A stretch of 64,000 nucleotides of DNA from assembly GCA_035578155.1 (NCBI GenBank), contig JAPWDM010000005.1, positions 28,574,108-28,638,107 of the forward strand, given 5' to 3'. Source of the stretch: Brachynemurus nebulosus. Its lineage: Eukaryota; Arthropoda; Insecta; Neuroptera; Myrmeleontidae. Position 1 is the stretch's first letter. The number at the start of each line of letters is the position of its first letter. Below are positions 10,151 through 21,366 of the stretch, piece by piece. A model generated the notes under the pieces. It did not search any database, was not told the DNA's origin, and saw nothing but the letters and a program-made list of their open reading frames with translations. The translations under genes were made by a program, and so were the position numbers.

Positions 10151-12519
10151 GTTTGTGATAATTTTTCAATCGCTATATGATTTCGGCACATTTCTTTTAG
10201 AAAACAATTTTGTATAAGTACTGTAATTTTTCTATAAGTTCATAAAGCCTGATAAGTACCTATACACATCAACATTATTTTCGTCGCCAATAAAATTGCC
10301 TAAGGACACGTTGTAATGTGACTATAGCACTTTTTAGCCAAAATTTATGTACATGATCTGTTTTATATGTTCTACAAACAATAACGAGACTTTTGACTTA
10401 TTCAAAATATTGTTTTGTCGATATTCTATTTCTAAAACAAACTTTTGAAAATGAAAGGTTATTTATTACATACTGTCATGGTCGACCTATGTGACTAACA
10501 ACTAACAATTAAAAATTTATTTTTTATTTTATTTTAAGAAAGATATCCCTTTACTTTGAGAATTTTTTTTTTCAATAGAATTTTTACACTAAAGGTGGAC
10601 CACTAGTGTGACCGCCTGAAAAAAGGGTGATTTTTGGGAATTTTTTTAAAGAAAACTACTATATGGAATGTTTTAATATTTTTAGGATATATTTGTTGAT
10701 AGATAATAAATTCATGATAAAACTTTTGGACCAAAACATTGAAAATTCAGTGAGTTATTCGAGATCTCCTAAGGCTCCAAAAAAAAAAGTTCCCCCACTG
10801 CTGCTGTGATAGCGGCCTTCACACTACCTGAAATTAAAAAAACCAAACAGCCTATTAAACTAGAAGATATTACCCGTACCGTGAACCTCAATCGAATAAA
10901 AAAATTTGAAATTTAACAAACTGGCGGAGTTTTTAAAAAAAAGTTTCAAATTTTGCGCGAAAATTTGATGTTTTTGGCTTGCGAAAATTACATTTTTTAT
11001 TCGATCGGAAAACTGGAGGTTCATGGTACGAAGAAATATATACAAAAGAAGCTGCAATAAGAATCAAATCGATCGAATGATTGGTCTTCGAGTTATAACT
11101 GCAACAAATTTGAAAAATGTAGTTTTTCGTAATTTTACCTTTTAGTTTTAATCACCGAGAATTTTTATTAAAATTATTTACGATGTACTCACTATAACGG
11201 TCATAGTAAAACTAGATGAGTCGTTCAAATGTGCCAGGGCCTAGCTTCTCCCCAACATGTGACTGGTAGCCACGTCCAGAAACTCTCGACCTTTTTTATT
11301 TGCTTATCAGTTGTTTGCTCGTTTCCTCCTCTAATTTTACAGAAACACCGCCCTTAAAATTTTTTAAAAAATTTAGAAAGTTTTCATTTCCTATATTCTC
11401 TTGGGGGGGCGGGAGTAATGCCCCGGCTGTCCCAGCCTAGTTATGGCCCTGACGACGTGAAAGAACAGTAAGAGATTAAATCAGAAACAATGTAAATTGC
11501 ACAACATTGCACTTTAAGAACTACAGATTTTTATATAAATGTACTCTTAATCTATAGTATATCTATGGACTACATATAATTTAAGTACGGGTAGTTGAAA
11601 ACTATTTATGTAATCGAATACTCTGAAATCTATAATAATTGTGCGCGCAAGTTTAAATCTTAAAAAAGTTGTAAATAATTAATTTTTACATATAGCATTT
11701 CATCCACAAGTAAGTAATCTTAAAACACTTTATGTATAGTACAATAACAATTGTACATCGACCAGTTGTCAAGTATTCGTTTGTTAATTTACATTTAATT
11801 GAATGATCATCATCTTCAGCTCATCAGCAAACAACTCATTAAATTTATTAAAATAAAACCAAAAGTTTTAATTGAAACACAACTTAATTAGTCTTAACTC
11901 AATAAAATAAAGTTCAATACAATACTTGTTCAATATGAATGTTTGTAGATATGGTCCATTTCAGTTAAATTTTACCATGCTTCGTCACTTTGAATTTAAA
12001 TAATTTCCGTTTTCTTGGCTTTATCTCCCTCATTATTGCATTTACGTAAATTTTAAATTTGTAATTTGTTTTTAGAAACGAATAGAAGATTCATTTGTTT
12101 CGATTATAAGAATTATTTAATTTTTTAACGAAAACTCACGATCAATTGTATTTGAAATGAGGTATATATATGTATGTATGTCTGTATGTATCTTGTACTA
12201 TCATTCACAGGTTATTGCAAATGTTTAAATATACAGAGTGTTTCATATTCAGTGAACTAAAATTTTATAACTGAATATTTTATTTCTAATATTGGTACGG
12301 AATATTAGTTCAAATATAGTTGACGGCTAGAAAACGCAAAAAATAACTTTTTCTTTTAATAATTCAATGACTAAAAACACTCAATTTTTGTTTGAATTCC
12401 GTTTTTAAACCACGCTAGATATAAATAATCCTTATGTTTAGATTAAAATATTGTTGTTTGTAGAATTTCTCTTCGATCTTCGCTATAATTTTAATTAATC
12501 TTTAATTAATCGTGTCATA
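10151..12519. other. AT-rich sequence with one short dispersed repeat
   Basis: The block at 10500-10570 (AACAATTAAAAAT, then TTTTAAGAAAGATATCCCTT and TTTGAGAA) occurs inverted at 35275-35340. CAGGGCCTAGCTTC near 11238 and TAGTTATGGCCCTG near 11451 could be ends of a small element, but the flanks do not match. No gene was seen. Confidence 0.4.
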
Positions 12520-12703
12520 GGCCGCTATTACACTGTCATAGATATATGTCAAAGTTTTATTTAATCAAAGAAATATTATAGTGTAATAAGTCAACTTTTG
12601 TAATATAAATTTCTGTAACCATAGTTAAAGATACTTCTTAATATTTGATCATAGATTTGATCAAAGATCTTTGACATATATCTATGACAATGTAACAGCG
12701 GCC
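12520..12703. mobile_element. MITE with ~35-bp terminal inverted repeats
   Basis: The ends GGCCGCTATTACACTGTCAT and the complement of ATGACAATGTAACAGCGGCC continue as AGATATATGTCAAAG on both sides, with few mismatches. ATA flanks both ends, a possible 3-bp duplication. The 184-bp element has no ORF. The superfamily is not settled. Confidence 0.65.
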
Positions 12704-14436
12704 ATATGTTTGTTAATATTAAAATGATTTCAATTACCTACTTATATAAATATACGTGAAAATTCGTAGATAGTTCCAAACTGAAGGAAGGGTATTTTTT
12801 TTATCTACGACTACTATGAAATTGCTTGTTTATTGTACAAAATACTATCTAGGCACGTTATATTTTACATACAGCTGTACAAAAAATGGCTCTTTACACG
12901 CACATATGCTTAAAATACCGCAGCTAACTACACTTGAATTAATTCTTATATTGTATATAGGTAATGTTTACATTTATTTTGAATAAATTTCAAATTCTAC
13001 ATAATTTTAATGTATTTTATTTGTATCAAATTTTTATCGTTTATTGTGAATTTCATGTCAATCGTAGATAAAGTATAGTATGTAACTCGATTGTAGGGCA
13101 TATTGCACACTCGCGTAATTACGGAGTCGCCGCTGCGCTGCTCTTAGATAACATTTTCGCTCGTGTGTAATAATTATGCAACTTACAACCTCAATCATTA
13201 TAATATATTATAATCAATATACTACAATGAATCCAGTAGAGGAGATCTACCTACAATAATAATATTCAGTTTTCCTCTATCAAATAAATAGAGATCAATA
13301 TTCCAACAAGTAGTATTTGATACTCAGTTTTATAAATTCTACCTCATTCAACAATATTTCCATCATTTCCTACATAATAAATTCAAAAATTGTTTATTTT
13401 CCTAACATCACATATTAATGTTTATTTTAAAATGTAAATTGTTTGAACACTCATGACTTCTATTATTTTTACCTCCCTTTTCTATGAATAGCATGAAACA
13501 ATTACTATCACAAAATAAACAATATAAATATTAATAATATTAAAATGATACTGCATTATGATATAACATTTGACAGGGCCGTGGAGAGAAACGTAACGAC
13601 AGTCCCCAAGGATAAATGAAATATTTAAACAATTTTTCCTCAAAAATACAGTTGACGAGTTTAAAAAAAAAAAGTGCACATTTTCCCGAACCTCTCACAA
13701 CCATCATATACATATCTTCACAAATTGTTGTTAAACTTTTTCCAGTTGACGGTCTAATTTGTAAGATCCTGTACAGATGTGCATGTCAGTCTAACTATCA
13801 ACATCTTTATCGAACTCTTACCACCAAATAGAGATTGACAGACGAGCGTAGACGTAGAGAATAATGGACTAACAGACCATATATATTTGTTCATTTAATA
13901 ATACATTTTCATTCAAGTAGAACTTTATAATTTTCCAAGTTGGTACAAGAAGTATTAGAGTAGAGGATATATCTACCTACTACAAGCAATTCTAATAACG
14001 GACTTATTATTACAAGAGCGAAACTAAAATGTCTATTTATTAAAACGAAATCGTTTGTTAATATTATATCAAATGCATTTTCCAGTACCAGCTAAGTAAA
14101 TTTACAAAATTTTAATGCATAATTGATAGCATTTGGTAAATTCCTATACACAGGGACAGATCTAGGCGTCAAATTACGGGAGTCTAACATTTTTGGAACC
14201 ACTCTGTAACGGGCATGAGTCTAATAATAAAATGTTAGGAATTTTTTTGTTCTTTGAAGGAAATAAATTTTTAAAAATGTTTTATCGTAATAATTAATTT
14301 TATTGTGTGTATTTATCCTCAAAATACAGAATTTCAATTTAAAAACAGACCCCCACATATAGGTTATCCTACACATTCCATCTTGCCCACATAAGCTTTC
14401 TATTTTGCCTTCAAGATGAGGGCATAATGGAATGTA
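12704..14436. other. AT-rich sequence; third palindrome-like segment
   Basis: The segment at 13090-13190 (GCATATTGCACACTCGCG, then a GC-rich centre GGAGTCGCCGCTGCGCTG, then CGCTCGTGTGTAATAATTATGC-like arm) resembles the foldbacks at 1806 and 8026, with weaker pairing. No gene was recognised in the rest. Confidence 0.4.
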
Positions 14437-14880
14437 GGGTGAATGCGGGAGAGATGCCGCACAATTTGAAAACACTTGATAATTATTGAAGTACTCATTT
14501 AATTGATTTGAAATTTGGTACACAATAAACGTAAACGTTGTTCTTTAAAATTATTTATCAATAGTTTTAAATTTTGAGTCATAAAGGATTCATAATTAAC
14601 ATTTTTGTAGAGCCTGCAAAGCGTCGTCTCTCCCACACCTATAGGAGAGATGCCGCATCAAAAAAGGTGAGACGCCGCATAGTTCATATTAAAAATTTTG
14701 CATTTTACACACATTTCCATACATGATGCATGACATATGTAACCATTTTTGGCACTTTATACATCTTAACCAGTCAACTTTCTTTTTGTTTCTGAATACT
14801 TTTCAAAACATTCAATACACAGGCAATCATCATTATTTTCGTTATCTTCACTAATATGAGGGCTCTTTCTGATCCGCTAA
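14437..14880 (-). mobile_element. remnant of a pogo-like DNA transposon
   Basis: A zinc-finger remnant (14689-14876, minus strand) is followed at 14437-14462 by GGGTGAATGCGGGAGAGATG, which is preceded by TA and could be the 3' terminal repeat. The motif GAGATGCCGCA (or GAGACGCCGCA) recurs at about 14450, 14647 and 14669. Elements at 15768 and 48498 repeat a terminal motif inside in the same way. No matching right end was found before the LINE at 15178, so the 5' part is lost. Confidence 0.45.
14689..14876 (-). pseudogene. PHD-like zinc-finger C-terminus of a pogo-type transposase (frameshifted)
   Basis: The minus strand reads SEDNENNDDCLCIECFEKY, then SETKRKL. After a frameshift near 14785 it continues DWLRCIKCQKWLHMSCIMYG to a TAA stop. 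The pattern C-x2-C, then W-x2-C-x2-C-x2-W-x-H-x2-C is the treble-clef finger often found at the C-terminus of pogo/Tigger-like DDE transposases in insects. The DDE core and N-terminal DNA-binding domain are absent. The frameshift and truncation mark it as dead. The zinc-finger reading is secure; the transposase assignment is from family knowledge. Confidence 0.65.
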
Positions 14881-15172
14881 TGGATCTTTTATATTTTTTT
14901 TTTTATTTTAATATTATACTGTATTTGTAACTACACGGTTATATATATATAGTACATAAATATAGATCTTATGATTATGTAAGTATAATACGTAATATTG
15001 ACAATAATATCTGATAACGTGAAAATAGTTTAGTACTTATTAATATCTAAGTAAACAGCAAAACAAAATGATATGTGAGTATAAAGGCTGGTTAGCATTC
15101 TACACTTTAATTACTGGTATACACAAAGCAGGTAAGTATTAAAATTTAGTAGCGTGAAGACTATTTATTTTT

Positions 15173-15177
<5 letters not shown>

Positions 15178-15261
<84 letters not shown>
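15178..15261. repeat. (TA)n tract and poly(T) joined to the LINE 3' end
   Basis: About 33 TA repeats (15178-15246) run directly into about 17 T residues ending at 15261. Read on the minus strand this is a poly(A) tail followed by (TA)n, directly after the LINE stop codon. The (TA)n may be tail-derived or a pre-existing target. Confidence 0.8.
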
Positions 15262-15264
<3 letters not shown>

Positions 15265-15555
15265 GATCTTGTGTAGGAGTTTCGTACTCTTCAGAAAGGT
15301 AAGTAGGTTTTTGATGGCCTCATCACTGTCTGATAAAATTGAAGTAATATCTCCACTTATATTTGCCGCAGCTTTTTCGGAATTAAATGCTGGACAGTCG
15401 GCTAGAATATGTCGAACGGTTAATGGGGTTTGGCAAATTTGACATCTGGGTTGTTGTTGGTTTTTCAGTATGTAGTCGTGGCTTAATTTTGTATGACCAC
15501 ATTCAAGGTGGGTAAGAGCTATTTCGAATGTTCTTTTTAAAATATTCCTAAAGAT
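15262..15555 (-). pseudogene. 5'-truncated non-LTR retrotransposon (I/Jockey-type ORF2 C-terminus)
   Basis: The minus strand is open for 97 codons and ends at TAA at 15262-15264. It reads FEIALTHLECGHTKLSHDYI, LKNQQQPRCQICQTPLTVRH and ILADCPAFNSEKAA. The GHT-x-LSH motif followed by C-x2-C-x5-VxHIL-x2-C is the conserved gag-knuckle-like C-terminus of I/R1/Jockey-group LINE ORF2 proteins. The reverse transcriptase and endonuclease domains are missing upstream, as expected of 5' truncation. The stop abuts the poly(A) tail, so the 3' UTR is essentially absent. The frame is undamaged, suggesting a fairly recent insertion. Confidence 0.8.
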
Positions 15556-15767
15556 TTAAATATAACCCTAGTAATTGATTTTTGTATAAAAAAAGGCAAT
15601 TTAAAGAGCAAAAATTTTAAAAAAAAAAATTTATTTGAATTTGGTGCGAAAACACTTCCTCACTTTTCATTTCCAATACCAGTTCATCACTTTGCAAAGC
15701 GATGTCACTCTCCTCGCGATATTATTGAGTACAGCAGAGCTCTGAAGAAGATACCAATTTTTATATA

Positions 15768-17106
15768 AGGTACCTAAGGCATTTAAGGCCCAGCGGGTAA
15801 TAAGGCCCATTAGCTATATTTCTTACCAAGAAAAGTTCTCTAACTTATCAACAAGTTTAAAATGAACTTTCAATCATTTCAAAACCAGATACAAAAGTTG
15901 AGCTACTCAGAGTAACAAAATCATGTCATATTTTAACAAATAAATTTAGAGGTTACATTTTCGTTCGTTGATATAAAAATTGTGCACATTGTGAGTGTAA
16001 TATTAATGATTTTTTAAAGGTATGTTTCTTTCAAATTGTTATCAAAATTGAAAAAAATTAATATTCTTTAAGTTTTACATCAATTAACTTAGTTTATTTC
16101 TAAAGTATTTATATAAAATGTATATAAGCATAAATATTGACATGTTGATAATAAGGCCCATGCAAATTTTGTTTGGGCTTTATTACCAACACCATTGAAA
16201 TCAAACACTACAAAGTCAAATCAATTAAAACAGGTCTGAAGTCATTAACAAATGAAGCAAAATTAGACGCACAACCTTAAATTACTATAGTTACTCTAAT
16301 ATAAAAATAACAAAGAGGAAAAAGGACAAAAAACTAAGTACATTTAATTTTGATTTATTTGTTGCATTTGTTTAATGAGCCCAGATCAGTTTTAGTTGGT
16401 TTGGTCGAATTTTTATTTTTATTCCTTAGTTGTTGGAAGTATGTCTTTCTTGTGATCTGACGAAGCACTGGCATCAGCCTTATGCTATGTCACTCGACAT
16501 GGCAATCAAAGAGAGGTTGCAAGGAGATTCGGAATTCTAAGAAGAACTCTTAGATTTAATATTTATTTATTTCGACTTAATAATATATTCTAACACCTAG
16601 TACTTGACTTATTCGAAAAATATGATAAAAAAATTAAAAATTAAAAATAATGACTTAGGTAATTTTTTTTATTGTTGTTTTCAATAACAGTCACGCAGTC
16701 AAGCGGGATTCAGGGATTTTCGAAACGTTTTTGAACGTGTAAAAATAACAAAATATTTTGATATATAAGTTCAAGTTATTCTTAAAGTATTTTCAAGTTC
16801 AAATTATTCTTAAAGTAATTAAAATCCCCCAATTAATTTAAAAAAAAAATAATAAATGTACTATTTCAGGCAGTTGTAATAGGTGGGCCTTATTTTCTAC
16901 ACCCGTCCGAAATAAGGCCCAATTGCAGACACTTTTTAGAATCAAATTTTTGACTTGTATAATTAGAAATTCATTAATTTTTTTAGGAATTTTTATCAAA
17001 AAATAAGTAAATTTTTATAATTAAATACTATATTTTTGATATTTTATAAGATATATAAATAATAAGCATATTTTGCTTAGGTGGGCCTTAATTGCCTTAG
17101 GTACCT
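15768..17106 (+). mobile_element. pogo-like DNA transposon, internally degenerate
   Basis: The ends AGGTACCTAAGGCATTTAAG and the complement of CTTAATTGCCTTAGGTACCT form inverted repeats of about 30 bp, flanked by TA (15766-15767 and 17107-17108). The terminal motif TAAGGCCCA also recurs inside (near 15800, 16150 and 16910), plus a complement at 16885. A pipsqueak-type helix-turn-helix remnant lies at 16456-16593. TA duplication plus psq domain supports the pogo branch of Tc1/mariner. No DDE core is recognisable. Confidence 0.75.
16456..16593 (+). pseudogene. pipsqueak-type HTH remnant of a pogo-like transposase
   Basis: The frame reads SDEALASALCYVTRHGNQRE, then VARRFGILRRTLRFNI, followed by low-complexity sequence and a stop. 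The E-x-AL-x-A pattern, then QREVARRFGI-x-RRTLR, is the HTH_psq fold used by pogo-family transposases to bind their terminal repeats. A TGA directly upstream removes the natural start. After residue 37 the homology ends abruptly. It sits in the middle of the TA-flanked element, which supports the assignment. Confidence 0.65.
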
Positions 17107-17250
17107 TATATATTTTTATTTACGCTGTTGGCAAATACTATAAATGACGCTGAATACGGTACAATTATGTATATGTATTATAAATGTTTATAGAAAAAGA
17201 CATAATATATACACTGAAAAATTAAAATACTAAAATCAGAGACATAGTTC

Positions 17251-17545
17251 CTGAACATTCTATACAGAAACCGGCAAAGATATTAAAAAAACTGACTTCA
17301 CCATTGCTTTGGTCATTGTAAAAGACGCCAAATAAGGAAAGTTGATAAAAATTCTTGCATATTCTATTCCTCAACTAGCATAGATATCAAAAAACCGATT
17401 GCACCATTGGATTTGTTACCGAAAGAGAGGCCAAATACTTCATTTTGGCAAGTGTTCCAGAATGTTCTACTCATTAACCAGCAAAGAAAACGAATACCGT
17501 CTTCACCATTGGGCTGGTCTTTCCAATGGTAAAGATAAACTAATA
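17251..17545. repeat. three diverged tandem copies of a ~104-bp unit
   Basis: Units start near 17251, 17354 and 17457. Each has a TTCTA..C start, then AAC(C/T)(A/G)GC..AGA, CACCATTG and, in most units, a later AAA.G..GGCCAAAT-like segment. The 128-residue minus-strand ORF over this region follows the repeat and shows no known motif. Confidence 0.55.
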
Positions 17546-17777
17546 ACGATAACATGCTTTTGTAAAGAAACCATATGAACCTACTCATAAATAAATTTGT
17601 GAATAATAAATGTGTTAAAATTTCTGAAAACATGTATAAAAAAAATTCAGACAAAAAATTCTGTAAACCGCCTATGGAATATCTATCACACAAACACACA
17701 TATCCATTTACATAAACTTGGTTTATGTTTTGTTCTGATTTATGATACAACTTGCCGTTAATCTGTAACTATTGATA

Positions 17778-18020
17778 GAGTCCTTATAATAAAAGTCTAT
17801 AGACACCGGCCATTTATAGTGAAAATAATCGCACACTTTTTGTATTTCGTATGGAAAATACAATTGCCAATTCACACGCAGACACAGTTATTAAATAACT
17901 GACAGGAGGACATCAGTGCTACCGCTACTAGTTTGACTTGATATGTGTCATTATTTTGAAAAAAATTTTCCCTATAAATGGCCGGTATCTGGACTCTTAT
18001 TATGCTTATTATAGGGACTC
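17778..18020. mobile_element. TA-flanked MITE (243 bp)
   Basis: The ends GAGTCCTTATAATAA and GAGTCCCTATAATAA (complement) are flanked by TA (17776-17777 and 18021-18022). Further inward both sides share CACCGGCCATTTATAG-like sequence. TA flanks suggest a Tc1/mariner-type origin. No coding sequence. Confidence 0.65.
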
Positions 18021-18883
18021 TAATCCACTACCACTGACAACGACATCTCTTCTTGTTATGAGGAACTAGTTTTGACCACCACGTCCAAAGAATCGTTCTC
18101 ATCACATCAACCGGCAATTCCAAATTCATAATTTTCATTTAAAAAAAAATATATTTATATATATTTTTTTAAATTAATTTAAATGGTTAATCATTATTAT
18201 CGTATTATACTCTATGTTATTCACAATATTTCATTACCAATAACTACATCAGTCAAATACCCAATTATATAATACCTAAATGTTACTAAAATTTAAAAAG
18301 AAAAAAATCGGCTTCAACGAACAATAGCATCATTCAATTATAATTTCACAGTCTAGGGTTTCGTTTACTACCTGTTTTAAAACATTAACAATTAATTTAT
18401 ACTAACCGTGTATACTAGATATTATTTTCTATACAAAACCTTTTGTTTTATAAAAGGAAGTTAACCACGTTGGCTATATAGACTAGATACTTAGTTTCCT
18501 CCCGTTATTAGAATTTTGTTTGATACCTTTTTGTAGCGCGTGGTGGCGTTTTGTATAGAAGGAAGCTCGGCTATTGACTTATTCACAGACTGTCAGAACA
18601 CCTTTATACCGGTACACCATTATTTTCATGTCAGAAGTTTGTTAGAACTTCTCGGACGGCAACTTTAATTCAACAGATGGAAAACTGAACAAACAACAAG
18701 GGATAAACAAATTGCAAGCATTTGAAGGATTTTCTTTATGAAAATTCATATTAGTGGAAATATGAAAGTGTTTTCGGTAATAATAATTTAAATGAAAAAT
18801 TTTTTTACTTATCCGAAATAGTACTGACCAAAACGTACTGACTACTAAAACCACATTGATTCGAAAAAATATAAACTTCTTGT
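18021..18883. other. AT-rich sequence, nothing recognised
   Basis: No repeat boundary or credible ORF was seen. Confidence 0.5.
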
Positions 18884-19690
18884 CAGCCCCGAATCTACGA
18901 TTTTTCAGAACCGGAGCGGAAACTTGATAGTGGCGCCTTCTTTCACCAATGTTTGAGATAAATTCTTAAAAAACTCCTAAGTATCTTAAAAAATTCCTAT
19001 TTTGCCCATTGTGGCAATAGTGAAAATTGAGGGTTTTGTAAAAGATCAATATACAAGTGGATTTTTTATAGTAATAAACCTACTCCGAAAATACTATAAG
19101 TTGTGCAAATTTCAGATTTTTATCACCAGCCCCATCAAAGATAGAGAGTTTGTGAAAATTAAAAGATACAAGTTTCATAATTGAATTTTTTTGGGTAGTT
19201 GTACTATACAATTATTGCCACAAAAAAATACAGCTGTTTAAAACACTCCTATAAAAAAAAGTTCAAAAAGTGAATTTTTCTAATTTTTGATATCCAACTT
19301 TAGATGAAGCTTTCTTGTGGAATGAACGAAAATATGCCAAATATGAACATAGAATAAAGAGAAATTTATTACCATTTAAATAGTGCTAAAACAGTTTATG
19401 AAATAAGTGTGTTGGCGTAAAACGCTGTTAGGACAAAAATCAGCACAGATTGTAAAACAAAAATAGCCACTACGCTTAAACGGTTTAAGATAATTTTTTT
19501 TAAGATTTGTTCTTAATACCTCAAATACGATAGAAACAACTGGAAGAATATTAATTTTGTTCTGAAATGATCGGGCAATCAATTTTTTTTGGACCATTTA
19601 ATATAGATCGACCCATTATGATTTTGGCGCCCCCTAAAACTGCCGCCCAGGATAGGAGCTCCGGTTTGTCCCCCTTTAGATCCAGGGCTG
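18884..19690. mobile_element. hAT-like element with perfect 8-bp target duplication
   Basis: The left end CAGCCCCGAATCTACGA and the complement of the right end (CAGCCCTGGATCTAAAG) are terminal repeats; both continue into AACCGGAGC. The flanks are identical 8-mers CTTCTTGT at 18876-18883 and 19691-19698. An 8-bp duplication with CAG..CTG ends is the hAT signature. The 807-bp body has no transposase motif, so it is non-autonomous. Confidence 0.8.
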
Positions 19691-19698
19691 CTTCTTGT

Positions 19699-21366
19699 GT
19701 AATAATAAGTAAAAAAAATTTCTCCTTAAAATTTGTGGTTTCATGTGTACAAAACAGAATGGTAATAAACCCATTCATTTAATTTAAATAAATTTCGGAA
19801 TTGCAACCTTAAATCATTTAAACACAAATTGATATCATCCCTTAATGGGCTAGGAGGGTTTGAAAATTTCAAGAAATCTATTTTTTTTGTCTTATTAAAT
19901 AGTATAATATGTTTAAAATATTCTCCTAAAATTTCAAATCGATCCGAGTAAACTTTATCTCAAAACTCAATTTTTTATGTCGGTGGACATGATTTCTCGA
20001 AAAGTTATAAAACGATTTTGTTCAAATTTTGCACACATCTTTGAAATAACATTATCTAGTCATTGAACGGAGGATTTTTTTAAATTTTTATTACAACTAA
20101 TTTTTTCGAGCCAATACATGGCGAAAATTTGACTAAAAAATGTGTTTTTTTGTTCAGTCTATCAAAAATTCAAATTTCAATTTTTTTTTCCTTCGTCCAA
20201 TCAACGAGATTTATCCATGTACTAACGAAATGTTTATGTTGATTTTAAATGAACCAATAATGAGTTATGCTGTCCACGGCAAGAGCATTTTTTTTTGAGA
20301 CGTCAAGGGAGATGAGATACCAACGGCTGAGTTTTCGGAATTTTTAAATAAATATTTCACAAAATTTTTTTGAACCTCTGAAACCCGCCTAACGCCTTAA
20401 GTGAGCCAATTTTGGTCATCCATTTAAACGAAATGCAATTTATATATTTAATAAGTGTCAGCCTTTATAAAATGTATAACCTACGAAAGATATAAATTTG
20501 ACATGAGAGGTTTTAGTGAGACGCGAAACTACAATAATAAATAGTGGAAGTGAACACTTCTAGAACGTTACGTAATATGTTGGATAACATAGTCAAGCAT
20601 ACGTTTGGGAATATGAACATGAATAATGGCCACTAAGCTCATTACTGGATATTTTTCGTGCAGATATTTTCCGCAACACAATATTTCTTCGAGAAATTAT
20701 CTTGAAATTTCACTTTTTTTGCTTGGCGATGAATAATTACGACTATAACACTGGAATGTATGTAGATATTCCCGGAAAAATAAACTTTATTAATTCAAAA
20801 TTTTTAAATAACACTCATTTCAGGAGCACTTACCAAATTTCGAAATTTTCTTTGTTCTTGTTAAGCAGAATTCATGACTTACCTGAAATAAAAAAAAAAA
20901 GAATTTATGTTAATTAAGTAATAATTTAGTAAATTCATCAGGAATGAGTTAATCAATAAGCGTCCGTTATTACCCAAGCCGAGTTCTAGTACAAACAAAT
21001 AGCTTCGATCTATATAAATAAAAAATTTTCGACGATCAAATCATTTTAAGTAGGTTCGTAAAAGTTTACCTAATACCCAGTTGTAGCTACTAAAATTTGG
21101 CAGATCTTAGAATAAAAAATTTCATTGAAAACACAAATTTCAAATTTTAATTCAATAACAACACTTTTGGTGATTTAAAAAAATTGGTATTTTGAAAAAA
21201 TCGTAAAATCGAATAATAAAAAAGTCATTTTGAGAGTGTAATCTCTAATATCGGCAACGTCAATTCAAATGAGGCGTGGTGGAAGAATTAAAAATAAAAA
21301 AATTTCCATTCATCATGGAAATATTTGTAGACTACACACAAAGTTTAAACGACGTATTACGCAATA
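19699..21366. other. AT-rich sequence without recognisable gene
   Basis: Short ORFs only, with no motif. No terminal repeats were found. Confidence 0.5.

Noticed and set aside
11236..11452. CAGGGCC..GGCCCTG bounded element
   Set aside because: The inverted match is short and the 8-bp flanks differ.
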